Made by a program: the position numbers and the translations under genes | Notes under the pieces: generated by a model | What the model was told of the DNA's origin: nothing | The model's database searches: none | What the model saw: the letters and a program-made list of their open reading frames with translations, nothing else | Assembly: GCA_016934175.1 (NCBI GenBank) | Contig: JAFGTI010000093.1 | Span: forward strand, 1 to 12,304 | Length of the DNA: 12,304 nucleotides | Origin: Acholeplasmataceae bacterium | GTDB taxonomy: Bacteria; Bacillota_I; Bacilli_A; Acholeplasmatales; Acholeplasmataceae | Direction of reading: 5' to 3' | In this document: in pieces, positions 1-6,440 of the stretch | Numbering within the stretch: position 1 is the first letter of the stretch | Layout: every line of letters starts with the position of its first letter

Positions 1-516
1 ATCTAATGCTGAAGTGGGTTCATCAAAAAGCATAATTGTTGGGTTCATGCATAATGCTCGTGCGATAGCAACTCTTTGTTTTTGACCCCCGGATAAAAGT
101 GTCACTGGTGAGTTGATAAAATCTTGCATACCCACTTTCGTTAAGTAGGTTTTTGCTATACTTTCTGCTTCTTCTTTTGATTTACCCAGAAGCTTAATAG
201 GACCCATTGTGCAATTGTGTAAAACATTTTTATGATTGAATAAATTAAATGATTGAAATACCATGCCAATATGCATTCTAAGTTCTTCAAGATTTGTTTT
301 TTGATCCATTAAATCTTTACCTAAAAAGTAAATATGTCCATCGTCAGGTTCATTTAATAAATTTAGACAGCGAAGTAGTGTTGTTTTCCCAGATCCAGAT
401 GATCCAATTATAGTAACAACTTCTTTTTCACTGATATCAAGGTTGATTCCATTTAAAACAAGTTGATCATCAAAATGCTTATGAATATTTCTTATTTCTA
501 ATAAGTGATTAGGCAT
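1..516 (-). CDS. Amino-acid ABC importer ATP-binding subunit (3' end outside window)
   Basis: This is the cytoplasmic ATPase of a polar-amino-acid ABC importer (GlnQ/HisP type); it powers uptake with the permease and lipoprotein encoded just upstream. 172 codons are visible from ATG at 514-516; the frame stays open to the window edge, so about 70 residues should be missing compared with the usual 240-250. Seen: Walker A GSSGSGKT (residues 38-45), Q-loop at Q88, signature LSGGQKQR (141-148) and Walker B IMLFDE (161-166), followed by PTSALD. All catalytic residues are intact. The start overlaps the last 8 bp of the permease gene, and AAGGTG lies about 10 nt upstream, so translation is probably coupled. 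Regulation should come from the riboswitch leader of the operon (2129-2376). Confidence 0.93.
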   Translation of the reverse strand, partial: MPNHLLEIRNIHKHFDDQLVLNGINLDISEKEVVTIIGSSGSGKTTLLRCLNLLNEPDDGHIYFLGKDLMDQKTNLEELRMHIGMVFQSFNLFNHKNVLHNCTMGPIKLLGKSKEEAESIAKTYLTKVGMQDFINSPVTLLSGGQKQRVAIARALCMNPTIMLFDEPTSALD

Positions 517-1261
517 TCATGGTCACCTTCTTTACTTGAGTTTTTCCTTTTTCGAGACGAGCAACAACTTTACTAGTAAAAAAAGTTAAGATTAAATAGA
601 TAACCGCAGCAATGAAAAACCCTTCGACTATTCGATAGTTTGAAGAAGTCGCTGATTGCGTCGCTTTAAAGATATCAACGACACCTATCACGCTTAATAC
701 TGCTGTATCTTTTAAATTGACAATGAACTCATTTCCAATAGCCGGAAGTGAATTTTTAATTGCTTGTGGTAAAACAATTTGAAACATCGACTGATTTCTT
801 GAAAAACCAAGACTTCTTGCTGCTTCCATCTGTCCTATATCAACACCGTTAATTCCACTTCTAATGACTTCTGCAATATATGCCGTTGTATTTAAGGTTA
901 CAACAAAAAGACCAGCCACTAATGGTCTCCACCAACTCAGACCTAGAGGGGCAATCCCATAGTAGAATATCATCGCTTGAACAATCATAGGTGTTCCTCT
1001 AAAGACTGTGACATAGACATAAGAAAAACCTTGACCAAATTTCTTTAAAATTTTAGTCAATATAAGATCTCTTCTGATATCTATTTCTTGTGTTCTGATA
1101 ATGGTAAGTAGGAGGGATAAAAGAAACCCTCCGACTGTACCAACAATTGATAAAAATAATGTGATGAGTATTCCTCTAATAAAAAAACCTGAGTATGTAT
1201 CAAGAAGATACATGATTGTTTGAAAAAACTGATCTTTTGGTGGCAAACTCAAATAAATCAT
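509..1261 (-). CDS. Amino-acid ABC importer permease
   Basis: Membrane subunit of the importer, 250 aa, of the HisM/GlnP-type permease family (BPD_transp_1). Several hydrophobic segments are visible, roughly 25-55, 92-125 and 215-235 among others. Typical family motifs are FRGTPM (87-92) and the EAA loop, EAARSLGFSRNQ (146-157) followed by VLPQAIKNSLPAIGN, which docks on the ATPase. The ATG is 1 nt past the stop codon of the binding-protein gene and has no clear Shine-Dalgarno of its own, so coupled translation is likely. Met17 is an alternative start, but it would remove residues before the first membrane segment and also lacks a ribosome site. The 3' end overlaps the ATPase gene by 8 bp. 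Confidence 0.93.
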   Translation of the reverse strand: MIYLSLPPKDQFFQTIMYLLDTYSGFFIRGILITLFLSIVGTVGGFLLSLLLTIIRTQEIDIRRDLILTKILKKFGQGFSYVYVTVFRGTPMIVQAMIFYYGIAPLGLSWWRPLVAGLFVVTLNTTAYIAEVIRSGINGVDIGQMEAARSLGFSRNQSMFQIVLPQAIKNSLPAIGNEFIVNLKDTAVLSVIGVVDIFKATQSATSSNYRIVEGFFIAAVIYLILTFFTSKVVARLEKGKTQVKKVTMNA

Positions 1262-1262
1262 T

Positions 1263-2096
1263 TTATTCTTGTGGCTGTCTTAAAAGTGCAGCTTCCATAT
1301 AGTCATTTCTTGTTTGAGTAGAAATACTTGCTAGGGCTGCATTGACCGCTGAAAGAAGATTGATATCTTCTTGTCTTAAAGCAACAGAAACGATAACCTC
1401 TTCATCATCAATTGTAAATCCTTGTCCATCAGCAAAGACGATAATTGAGAAATTACTATTTGATGCAGCTAATCCTTGAGCCACAGGAAGTTCTGCAACG
1501 AATCCATCAACTGTCCCCGATGATAATGCTATTGATAGCGCACTATAGCTATTTAGTGTTGTCTGATGTAACACACCAGGAATTTGATCAATTAATGTAT
1601 CTTGAATTGTTCCCTCTTGAGCAACAATTTTAGCACCTGAAAAATCAGCAAGTGAAGTGGCATCAACGTAATCGCCATTTGTACTGACAACCATGACTTG
1701 TTCAGAACGAAAATATTCATTACTAAATGCAACAGTTTGTGCACGTTCAGCTGTAGGTGTCATACCTGCAATGATGACATCAATTTCTCCAACAGTTAAT
1801 GCAGGGATTAATCCAAGCCAATCAATAGCACGCACAACAAGTTCTAATCCTAAAGCATCAGCAATTTGTTGTGCCATGACAACATCATATCCATCAACAT
1901 AAAATCCTGGTTGATCATCTAATGGTACAGTATAATCATTCGTATCTGCAGTAGACCAATTAAATGGTGCATAAGCAGCTTCCATACCTACAATCAGTTG
2001 TGTTTCGTTATCTAGATTAAACTGATCGTCTCCTTGACATGCACTAAGTCCAAAAACTAATGCCAATATAAAACCTAAAACTAAAATTCTTTTCAT
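1263..2096 (-). CDS. Amino-acid ABC importer substrate-binding lipoprotein (probably lysine)
   Basis: Extracellular solute-binding protein of family 3 (SBP_bac_3), 277 aa. The N-terminus is a lipoprotein signal: Lys-Arg, a hydrophobic stretch, then lipobox LSAC with lipidated Cys20. The mature part shows family features: APFNW (43-47), GYDVVMAQQIADALG (69-83), GLIPAL (95-100) and GMTPTAER (111-118). Arg118 is at the position that usually binds the ligand alpha-carboxylate. The segment around DYTVPLD (54-60) resembles an insert I recall from streptococcal members of this family. The site that usually carries Asp for the ligand amino group reads AELPVA (201-206), so Glu202 may take that role. 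AGAGGAAGAGAGA precedes the ATG. Ligand choice is inferred from the lysine riboswitch in the leader, not from the protein itself; arginine or another polar amino acid remains possible. Confidence 0.92.
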   Translation of the reverse strand: MKRILVLGFILALVFGLSACQGDDQFNLDNETQLIVGMEAAYAPFNWSTADTNDYTVPLDDQPGFYVDGYDVVMAQQIADALGLELVVRAIDWLGLIPALTVGEIDVIIAGMTPTAERAQTVAFSNEYFRSEQVMVVSTNGDYVDATSLADFSGAKIVAQEGTIQDTLIDQIPGVLHQTTLNSYSALSIALSSGTVDGFVAELPVAQGLAASNSNFSIIVFADGQGFTIDDEEVIVSVALRQEDINLLSAVNAALASISTQTRNDYMEAALLRQPQE

Positions 2097-2128
2097 TCTC
2101 TCTTCCTCTTTCTTTTGTTTTTTTTAAC

Positions 2129-2153
2129 AAAAAAAGCACCCGAGAGGACACTT
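2129..2153 (-). terminator. Intrinsic terminator of the riboswitch leader
   Basis: On the minus strand a 7-bp stem, AGTGTCC/GGGTGCT with several G-U pairs and a TCTC loop (2135-2152), is followed directly by seven Ts (2135-2129). It lies between the aptamer and the binding-protein ORF, where a riboswitch expression platform is expected. The terminator's 5' arm can pair instead with leader sequence further upstream: ACACTT (complement of 2205-2210) with AAGTGT (complement of 2148-2153), or AGAGG (complement of 2181-2185) with CCTCT (complement of 2143-2147). Either could act as antiterminator. Confidence 0.72.
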
Positions 2154-2170
2154 CACAAATAAAATATATT

Positions 2171-2330
2171 CATGCTAGCGCCTCTACTTTCGTAGGAGTG
2201 TTATAAGTGTTTCTTATAACCCCATGATTTACCTATGCCTAAGTTAGTCATTCGGCGATGATTGCCTTTCAATTCCTTCTTTGTCTGCCGACTCCAGAAT
2301 TTACTTTTCTACATCGCTACCTCTATGCTC
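2171..2330 (-). promoter_or_regulatory. Lysine riboswitch (L box) aptamer
   Basis: The minus-strand leader of the importer operon matches the L-box layout as I know it from Bacillus lysC. ATAGAGG lies near the 5' end. P2 is GCGATG (2312-2317) with CATCGC (2255-2260). The AAGTA internal-loop element follows, then P2b AATTC/GAATT (about 2297-2301 with 2271-2275). GAAAGG and CGCCGAA come next, then a weak P3 ending in CATGGGG. P4 is a perfect 8-bp hairpin, GTTATAAG/CTTATAAC (2200-2220). P5 is CTAC-GAAA-GTAG (2184-2195), followed by AGAGGCGCTA on the 3' side. P1 is the weakest part: only CATAG with CTA and a bulged ATG. In this class lysine binding favours termination, so the importer should be expressed when lysine is scarce. 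Confidence 0.85.
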
Positions 2331-2348
2331 TTAAATTGTACAAAACTA

Positions 2349-2376
2349 ATTGTAACATATATATTTCATATGTCAA
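2349..2376 (-). promoter_or_regulatory. Promoter of the riboswitch-importer operon
   Basis: TTGACA (2371-2376) and TACAAT (2349-2354) are separated by 16 nt on the minus strand, with a TGT extended -10. Predicted transcription start is near 2342, just 5' of the aptamer, giving a leader of about 245 nt. Confidence 0.8.
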
Positions 2377-2389
2377 TAAAAATCTCAAT

Positions 2390-2421
2390 AAAAAATAGAA
2401 GGGGGACCCTTTCGAGTCCCC
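2390..2421 (-). terminator. Terminator of the cold-shock gene
   Basis: An 8-bp stem, GGGGACTC/GGGTCCCC, is closed by a GAAA tetraloop (2402-2421) and followed by a T-rich run, TTCTATTTTTT. It lies 16 nt past the csp stop codon and just upstream of the importer promoter, so it insulates the two units. Confidence 0.9.
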
Positions 2422-2436
2422 ATACCTTTTGAAAAT

Positions 2437-2634
2437 TTAGATTTTATTAACGTTTGCCGCTTGTTGTCCGCGGTCGCCGTTTTTAACTTCAAATTCTACT
2501 TGGTCGCCTTCTGCTAATGTTTTGTAGCCTTCAGTTTGAATTGCGCTGAAATGTACAAAAATGTCTTTGCCGTCAGCTGAAGAAATAAATCCATATCCCT
2601 TATCAGCGTCGAACCATTTTACTACTCCGGTCAT
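2437..2634 (-). CDS. Cold-shock protein, CspA family
   Basis: Small single-stranded RNA/DNA-binding protein acting as an RNA chaperone; 65 aa, the standard size. RNP1 is KGYGFI (12-17) and RNP2 is DIFVHFSAI (24-32); VKWFDADKG at the start is typical of the family. The chosen ATG at 2632-2634 has AAAGGAG about 9 nt upstream. A longer in-frame reading from 2715 would add 27 residues with no family similarity, and the predicted promoter lies inside that extension, so I reject it. It is monocistronic, with promoter 2681-2709 and a strong terminator. The leader is only about 40 nt, shorter than the thermosensing leader of E. coli cspA. Confidence 0.97.
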   Translation of the reverse strand: MTGVVKWFDADKGYGFISSADGKDIFVHFSAIQTEGYKTLAEGDQVEFEVKNGDRGQQAANVNKI

Positions 2635-2680
2635 TGTGATACTCCTTTTAATATAACTTAGCAACTTAATGCCTAAATTC

Positions 2681-2709
2681 ATTATACACAAGACATTAAT
2701 AAAATACAA
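2681..2709 (-). promoter_or_regulatory. Promoter of the cold-shock gene
   Basis: TTGTAT (2704-2709), 17 nt, then a consensus TATAAT (2681-2686) on the minus strand. Predicted start near 2675. It lies in the gap after the exporter gene that ends at 2734, where I see no clear terminator, so read-through from the exporter operon is also possible. Confidence 0.72.
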
Positions 2710-2733
2710 GGACATAACTCAATTAAGTGATGA

Positions 2734-4515
2734 TTATGTAAATTGACTTTGATATAGCTTATAATAGAATCCTTTTTGATCCAATAATTGACTGTGAGTG
2801 CCCTGTTCAATGACATTCCCTTCATCAACAACCAGTATTAGATTCGCATTTTGAATGGTAGAAAGTCTATGTGCTATCACAAATGTTGTTTTATTTTCCA
2901 TTAATGAAATCATTGCTTTTTGAATAAGAACTTCTGTATGTGTATCAACGTTTGAAGTTGCTTCATCCAAGATAAGCATTTTAGTTTTTGATAGCATTGC
3001 TCTGGCTATAACTAGTAGTTGTTTTTGTCCTTTAGAAATATTGAGTCCTTGATCAGTAAGAATTGTATCATATCCATGGGGCAAATGAGCAATAAATGAG
3101 TGAATACGTGCTTTTTTTGCTGCTTCTTCAACTTCTAGATGACTGACTTCACCATTTCCATAGGCAATATTCTCAAAAACAGTACCATGAAAAATCCATG
3201 TATCTTGTAAAACCATTGAAAAAGCCTTTCGTAAACTCTTTCTAGTCAATGATTTTGTATCATATCCATCAAGATAAATATGTCCTGAATTGATATCATA
3301 AAAGCGCATCAATAAGTTAACAATAGTGGTTTTTCCTCCACCTGTTGGGCCTACAATAGCAACAACCTGACCTTTTGGTGCTGTAAAATTGACATGATCA
3401 AGTACTATTTGATTCTCTAAATAACTAAATGAAACATCCTTAAATTCTACTTTCCCTTGAACATCAGCATAGTCTTTTGCATCTTCAATATCTTTAGGTT
3501 CATCTTCTTGATCCAAAACTAGGAAAACTCTTTCTGCTGCTGCAAGTGCACTTTGAATTTCAGCCATGATATTTGACATTTGATTGATGGGCCCAGAAAA
3601 TCTTCTGGAATAAAGTGTAAAGCTCGTTAAATTACCTAAACTGATATATCCTAAGAAATAAAGTATACCACCGAAGACACCAACTAAGGCAACTGATAAG
3701 TTAGATACAAAATTAACTGATGGTCCAACAGAAGTTGAATAATATCCTGATTCATATGAAGCAGTTGAAGCAACTTCATTAATCTCATCAAAACGTTTTA
3801 AGATGGTTTCTTCTTGAACATACGATTGAATCGTACGCTGTCCTGTAATCATTTCTTCTGCAAAACCATTCATCTCTCCTAATTTCTGATTACGAATCCG
3901 GTACTTCTTTTTGACCAACTTAGATAAAACTCGGGTGATAGTAATGGAGATAGGAATAGTCACTACAAAAACTAATACAAGAATTGGAGACATAATTAAC
4001 ATCATAATAAATGATATGATGACAGTAATCGTTGAAGTGAATATACTAATGGCATCAGTAGCAAGTGAAGTATTAATTGTGTCAATATCATAACTCATTC
4101 TACTGATAATATCACCGGTTTGATTTTGATCAAAATATGATACAGAGACTCTATTAAGTTTTTCAAACACGTCTTTTCTCATTTTATAAACAACACTTTG
4201 AGAAATCTTAATCATCGAAACAGACAGGATATAATTAAGTGCAGCACTAATCAGATAGAAAACAATCATTAACCCGGCAAAGAAAAATACTTGATTATAC
4301 TTCACTCCGTTTTCCATAGCAGATATGGTACGACCGGTTAAATATGGACCAATAAGGGATAAGACATTGGCAATAATAGTTAAGATTAAAGCTAAAATCA
4401 ATTTTCTTTTGTAAAAATAGAGATAACCCCATAGTCTTTTTAGGACATAAGTTTTATTAGTGGCTCTTTGAGATCCATCATTACGTCCTCTTCCTTGTTT
4501 ACCCGCATACATCAT
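2734..4515 (-). CDS. Heterodimeric ABC exporter, subunit B (canonical catalytic Glu)
   Basis: A 593-aa half-transporter: six-helix ABC membrane domain (about 35-325), then the nucleotide-binding domain (about 355-593). Walker A is GPTGGGKTT (389-397), Q-loop Gln437, Walker B MLILDE (513-518) with catalytic Glu518, and the switch is His549 in IAHRLS. The signature motif is changed to ISKGQ (493-497) instead of LSGGQ. This pattern complements the upstream subunit, whose own signature is intact but whose Glu and His are replaced. Together they should give one working and one degenerate ATP site, as in the YfiBC, BmrCD, LmrCD and TM287/288 families. The start overlaps the upstream stop as ATGA, with AGGTGG upstream. 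The substrate is unknown; drugs, lipids or peptides are possible. A basic, Gly/Arg-rich N-tail (residues 1-22) precedes the membrane domain. Confidence 0.93.
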   Translation of the reverse strand: MMYAGKQGRGRNDGSQRATNKTYVLKRLWGYLYFYKRKLILALILTIIANVLSLIGPYLTGRTISAMENGVKYNQVFFFAGLMIVFYLISAALNYILSVSMIKISQSVVYKMRKDVFEKLNRVSVSYFDQNQTGDIISRMSYDIDTINTSLATDAISIFTSTITVIISFIMMLIMSPILVLVFVVTIPISITITRVLSKLVKKKYRIRNQKLGEMNGFAEEMITGQRTIQSYVQEETILKRFDEINEVASTASYESGYYSTSVGPSVNFVSNLSVALVGVFGGILYFLGYISLGNLTSFTLYSRRFSGPINQMSNIMAEIQSALAAAERVFLVLDQEDEPKDIEDAKDYADVQGKVEFKDVSFSYLENQIVLDHVNFTAPKGQVVAIVGPTGGGKTTIVNLLMRFYDINSGHIYLDGYDTKSLTRKSLRKAFSMVLQDTWIFHGTVFENIAYGNGEVSHLEVEEAAKKARIHSFIAHLPHGYDTILTDQGLNISKGQKQLLVIARAMLSKTKMLILDEATSNVDTHTEVLIQKAMISLMENKTTFVIAHRLSTIQNANLILVVDEGNVIEQGTHSQLLDQKGFYYKLYQSQFT

Positions 4516-6248
4516 GATTGCTCACCACCTAACTGATAATAAGCAATTTCTTGATACATCTCACAAGTTTCTAAAAGTTCTTGATGTGTTCCAGATGCCA
4601 AAACTTGTCCTTCTTCTATGAGTAATATTAAATCTGAATCTTTAAGACTACTAATACGCTGCGCAATGATGACCATGGTTGTTTCTTTCATTTCCTTTTT
4701 TAAAGCAACACGCATTTTCATATCTGTTTGATAATCAAGTGCACTTGATGCATCATCTAAGACCATAATATCAGGCTTTCCAGCAACAGCTCTAGCGATT
4801 AAAACTCTTTGTTTTTGTCCACCAGATAAATTCATTCCTTTTTGGGCCATCTGATGTTCAAATTCATTTTCTTTTTCATAAATAAATTCAGCTTGTGCGA
4901 CTCTAGTTGCTGTTTGAATGTCTTCATTCGTAATCAAATCACGGTTAAATTGGATATTGCCGAAAATTGTATCAGCAAATATTAAATCATTTTGAAATAC
5001 AACGCCAATACGTTTTCTTAAATCATTTTGTTGGATTTCTCGAATATCTTTTCCATAAAACTTAATGGATCCCTGATCAGGATCATAAAATCTCATTAAG
5101 AGATTAATGATTGTTGTCTTACCAGACCCTGTAGCTCCAATAATCCCTAAAGTTTGTCCTTTATATAATTTAAAGTTAATATTTTTGAGATTACTTTCTT
5201 TTTGATTATATGAAAATGACACATTTTTAAATTCAATAATGGGTAGTTTATCATTGATTTCTATTTTGTCATATCCATCTTTCATATCATCGGGCATATT
5301 TAACACTTCATCAATACGATTAGCTGATGCTGTAGCACGAGAAGATAAAACAAAGATTCTTGTGATACTCATCATCGCACCCAAAATAATCGTAAAATAG
5401 GTTACAAACGCAATAATTTGCCCTTTTTCTGTTACACCTTGATCAATACGAAATGCTCCAGCAACTAAAACTAAAACCAATCCAATATTCATTACTGATT
5501 GCATCATCGGGTTTATTCTAGACATTGTAATTGTCGCTTTTTGTTCAGAATTCACAGTATTCAAATTTGCTTCATTAAATTTTTCACTTTCGAATTCACT
5601 CATTGATAATGCCCTTACAACACGAGCTCCAGAAATATATTCTCTCAATTTTCTTATAAGTTTATCAATATATGTTTGAGTTTGAGCATATAAAGGAATA
5701 CCTTTTCTCGAATAAAAATAGACAATAATAATAATTAATGGCAACATAGCAACCATAATCAAAGTTAAGATTGGATCTAATAATAATGACATCAAAATTC
5801 CACCAATTAACAAAACCGGTGCACGAACACCTAAACGTTGCATGCTTGCAGTCGCATTATACATATTATAGGTGTCAGTAGTCATTCTACTAATTAAAGA
5901 TGGTCTTGTTATTTGATCAACTTGTCTAGCTGATAATCTTTCAATCTTAGAAAACAAATCATGCCGAAGTCCTTTGACTGTAAGTGCTGCAATCATCTCC
6001 GCTTTTCTATTTGCTGCAACATTTAAATAAAGACCAACAAAAGCAATTAAAACCATTAATCCCCCCAGAAGATATAATGGCATTAAACTCGGGTTTGATG
6101 CTTCATGGAGTTCTGGAATTGTTGTATCAATCATATATGCAATAATCCAAGGCAAAAATAGATCGGCTAGCGCGCCAATTGATTTAAATGAAAGTGAAAT
6201 TGTTAACATACGCCAATAAGGTTTGACCAACCTTAAAATCATTCTCAT
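4512..6248 (-). CDS. Heterodimeric ABC exporter, subunit A (degenerate ATP site)
   Basis: A 578-aa half-transporter and the first gene of the exporter pair. The membrane domain spans about 12-310 and the nucleotide-binding domain about 337-578. Walker A is GATGSGKTT (371-379), Q-loop Gln419, and the signature LSGGQ (474-478) is intact. Walker B reads IMVLDD (494-499), so Asp499 replaces the catalytic Glu, and IAQRIS puts Gln530 where the switch His normally sits. These are the usual replacements of the degenerate-site subunit in heterodimeric exporters (YfiB, BmrC, LmrC, TM287), so they are a family trait and not a broken gene. GAAGGAAG lies about 7 nt before the first ATG, which favours it over Met3. 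The gene runs from promoter 6272-6300. The transported substrate cannot be read from the sequence. Confidence 0.93.
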   Translation of the reverse strand: MRMILRLVKPYWRMLTISLSFKSIGALADLFLPWIIAYMIDTTIPELHEASNPSLMPLYLLGGLMVLIAFVGLYLNVAANRKAEMIAALTVKGLRHDLFSKIERLSARQVDQITRPSLISRMTTDTYNMYNATASMQRLGVRAPVLLIGGILMSLLLDPILTLIMVAMLPLIIIIVYFYSRKGIPLYAQTQTYIDKLIRKLREYISGARVVRALSMSEFESEKFNEANLNTVNSEQKATITMSRINPMMQSVMNIGLVLVLVAGAFRIDQGVTEKGQIIAFVTYFTIILGAMMSITRIFVLSSRATASANRIDEVLNMPDDMKDGYDKIEINDKLPIIEFKNVSFSYNQKESNLKNINFKLYKGQTLGIIGATGSGKTTIINLLMRFYDPDQGSIKFYGKDIREIQQNDLRKRIGVVFQNDLIFADTIFGNIQFNRDLITNEDIQTATRVAQAEFIYEKENEFEHQMAQKGMNLSGGQKQRVLIARAVAGKPDIMVLDDASSALDYQTDMKMRVALKKEMKETTMVIIAQRISSLKDSDLILLIEEGQVLASGTHQELLETCEMYQEIAYYQLGGEQS

Positions 6249-6271
6249 TAAAACACTTCCTTCAACATCTT

Positions 6272-6300
6272 AATATAACATATTATGGTTGTTTTTTGAA
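6272..6300 (-). promoter_or_regulatory. Promoter of the ABC exporter operon
   Basis: TTCAAA (6295-6300), 17 nt, then TATATT (6272-6277) with a TGT extended -10 on the minus strand. Predicted start near 6265, leaving a short leader with the ribosome site. The -35 region overlaps that of the divergent tRNA promoter. Confidence 0.6.
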
Positions 6301-6317
6301 TGTTATTTTTGTATAAT
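6289..6317 (+). promoter_or_regulatory. Promoter of tRNA-Thr
   Basis: TTGTTT (6289-6294), 17 nt, then TATAAT (6312-6317), ending 9 nt before the mature tRNA 5' end. It faces away from, and partly overlaps, the exporter promoter. Confidence 0.7.
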
Positions 6318-6326
6318 AAGTTTGCT

Positions 6327-6400
6327 GCCCCCATAGTTTAATGGTAAAACGCAGCAATGGTAATGCTGAAATACAAGTTCGATTCTCGTTGGGGGCACCA
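6327..6400 (+). tRNA. tRNA-Thr (anticodon GGU)
   Basis: A 74-nt cloverleaf. The acceptor stem GCCCCCA/TGGGGGC is 7 bp, the discriminator is A, and CCA (6398-6400) is encoded. The D-arm is GTTT/AAAC with a short loop containing GG. The anticodon arm is CAGCA/TGCTG with loop ATGGTAA, giving anticodon GGT at 6359-6361 (decodes ACC and ACU). The variable region is 4 nt. The T-loop is TTCGATT; the T-stem ACAAG/CTCGT contains one A-C mismatch at 51-63. It is a single gene with its own promoter and terminator. Confidence 0.95.
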
Positions 6401-6411
6401 TGCGAGGAAAC

Positions 6412-6440
6412 AAAAGCGACTTAATCCAAGTCGCTTTTTT
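6412..6440. terminator. Bidirectional terminator shared by tRNA-Thr and the M50 gene
   Basis: A perfect 11-bp stem, AAAAGCGACTT (6412-6422) with AAGTCGCTTTT (6428-6438), has a 5-nt loop. On the plus strand it ends in TTTTTT after the tRNA; on the minus strand it ends in TTTTGTTT after the M50 gene. The protease stop codon (6421-6423) lies inside the hairpin, so its last codons form one arm. Confidence 0.88.

Noticed and set aside
1445..1902. Plus-strand open readings of 62 and 69 codons
   Set aside because: They are antisense to the binding-protein gene, lack ribosome sites and resemble nothing.
2171..2330. T-box or SAM riboswitch as the leader identity
   Set aside because: I find no T-box AGGGTGGNACCGCG-like block and no SAM-type core, while several lysine-class blocks are present in order.
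2635..2715. N-terminal extension of the cold-shock protein from 2715
   Set aside because: The promoter (2681-2709) lies inside it, the added residues are not family-like, and the strong ribosome site serves the ATG at 2634.
3911..4093. Plus-strand reading of 60 codons
   Set aside because: Low-complexity shadow of the exporter gene, with no start signals.
4512..6248. Asp and Gln replacements in the exporter subunit as signs of a decayed gene
   Set aside because: These are the regular degenerate-site residues in heterodimeric exporters; the frame is full length and all other motifs are intact.
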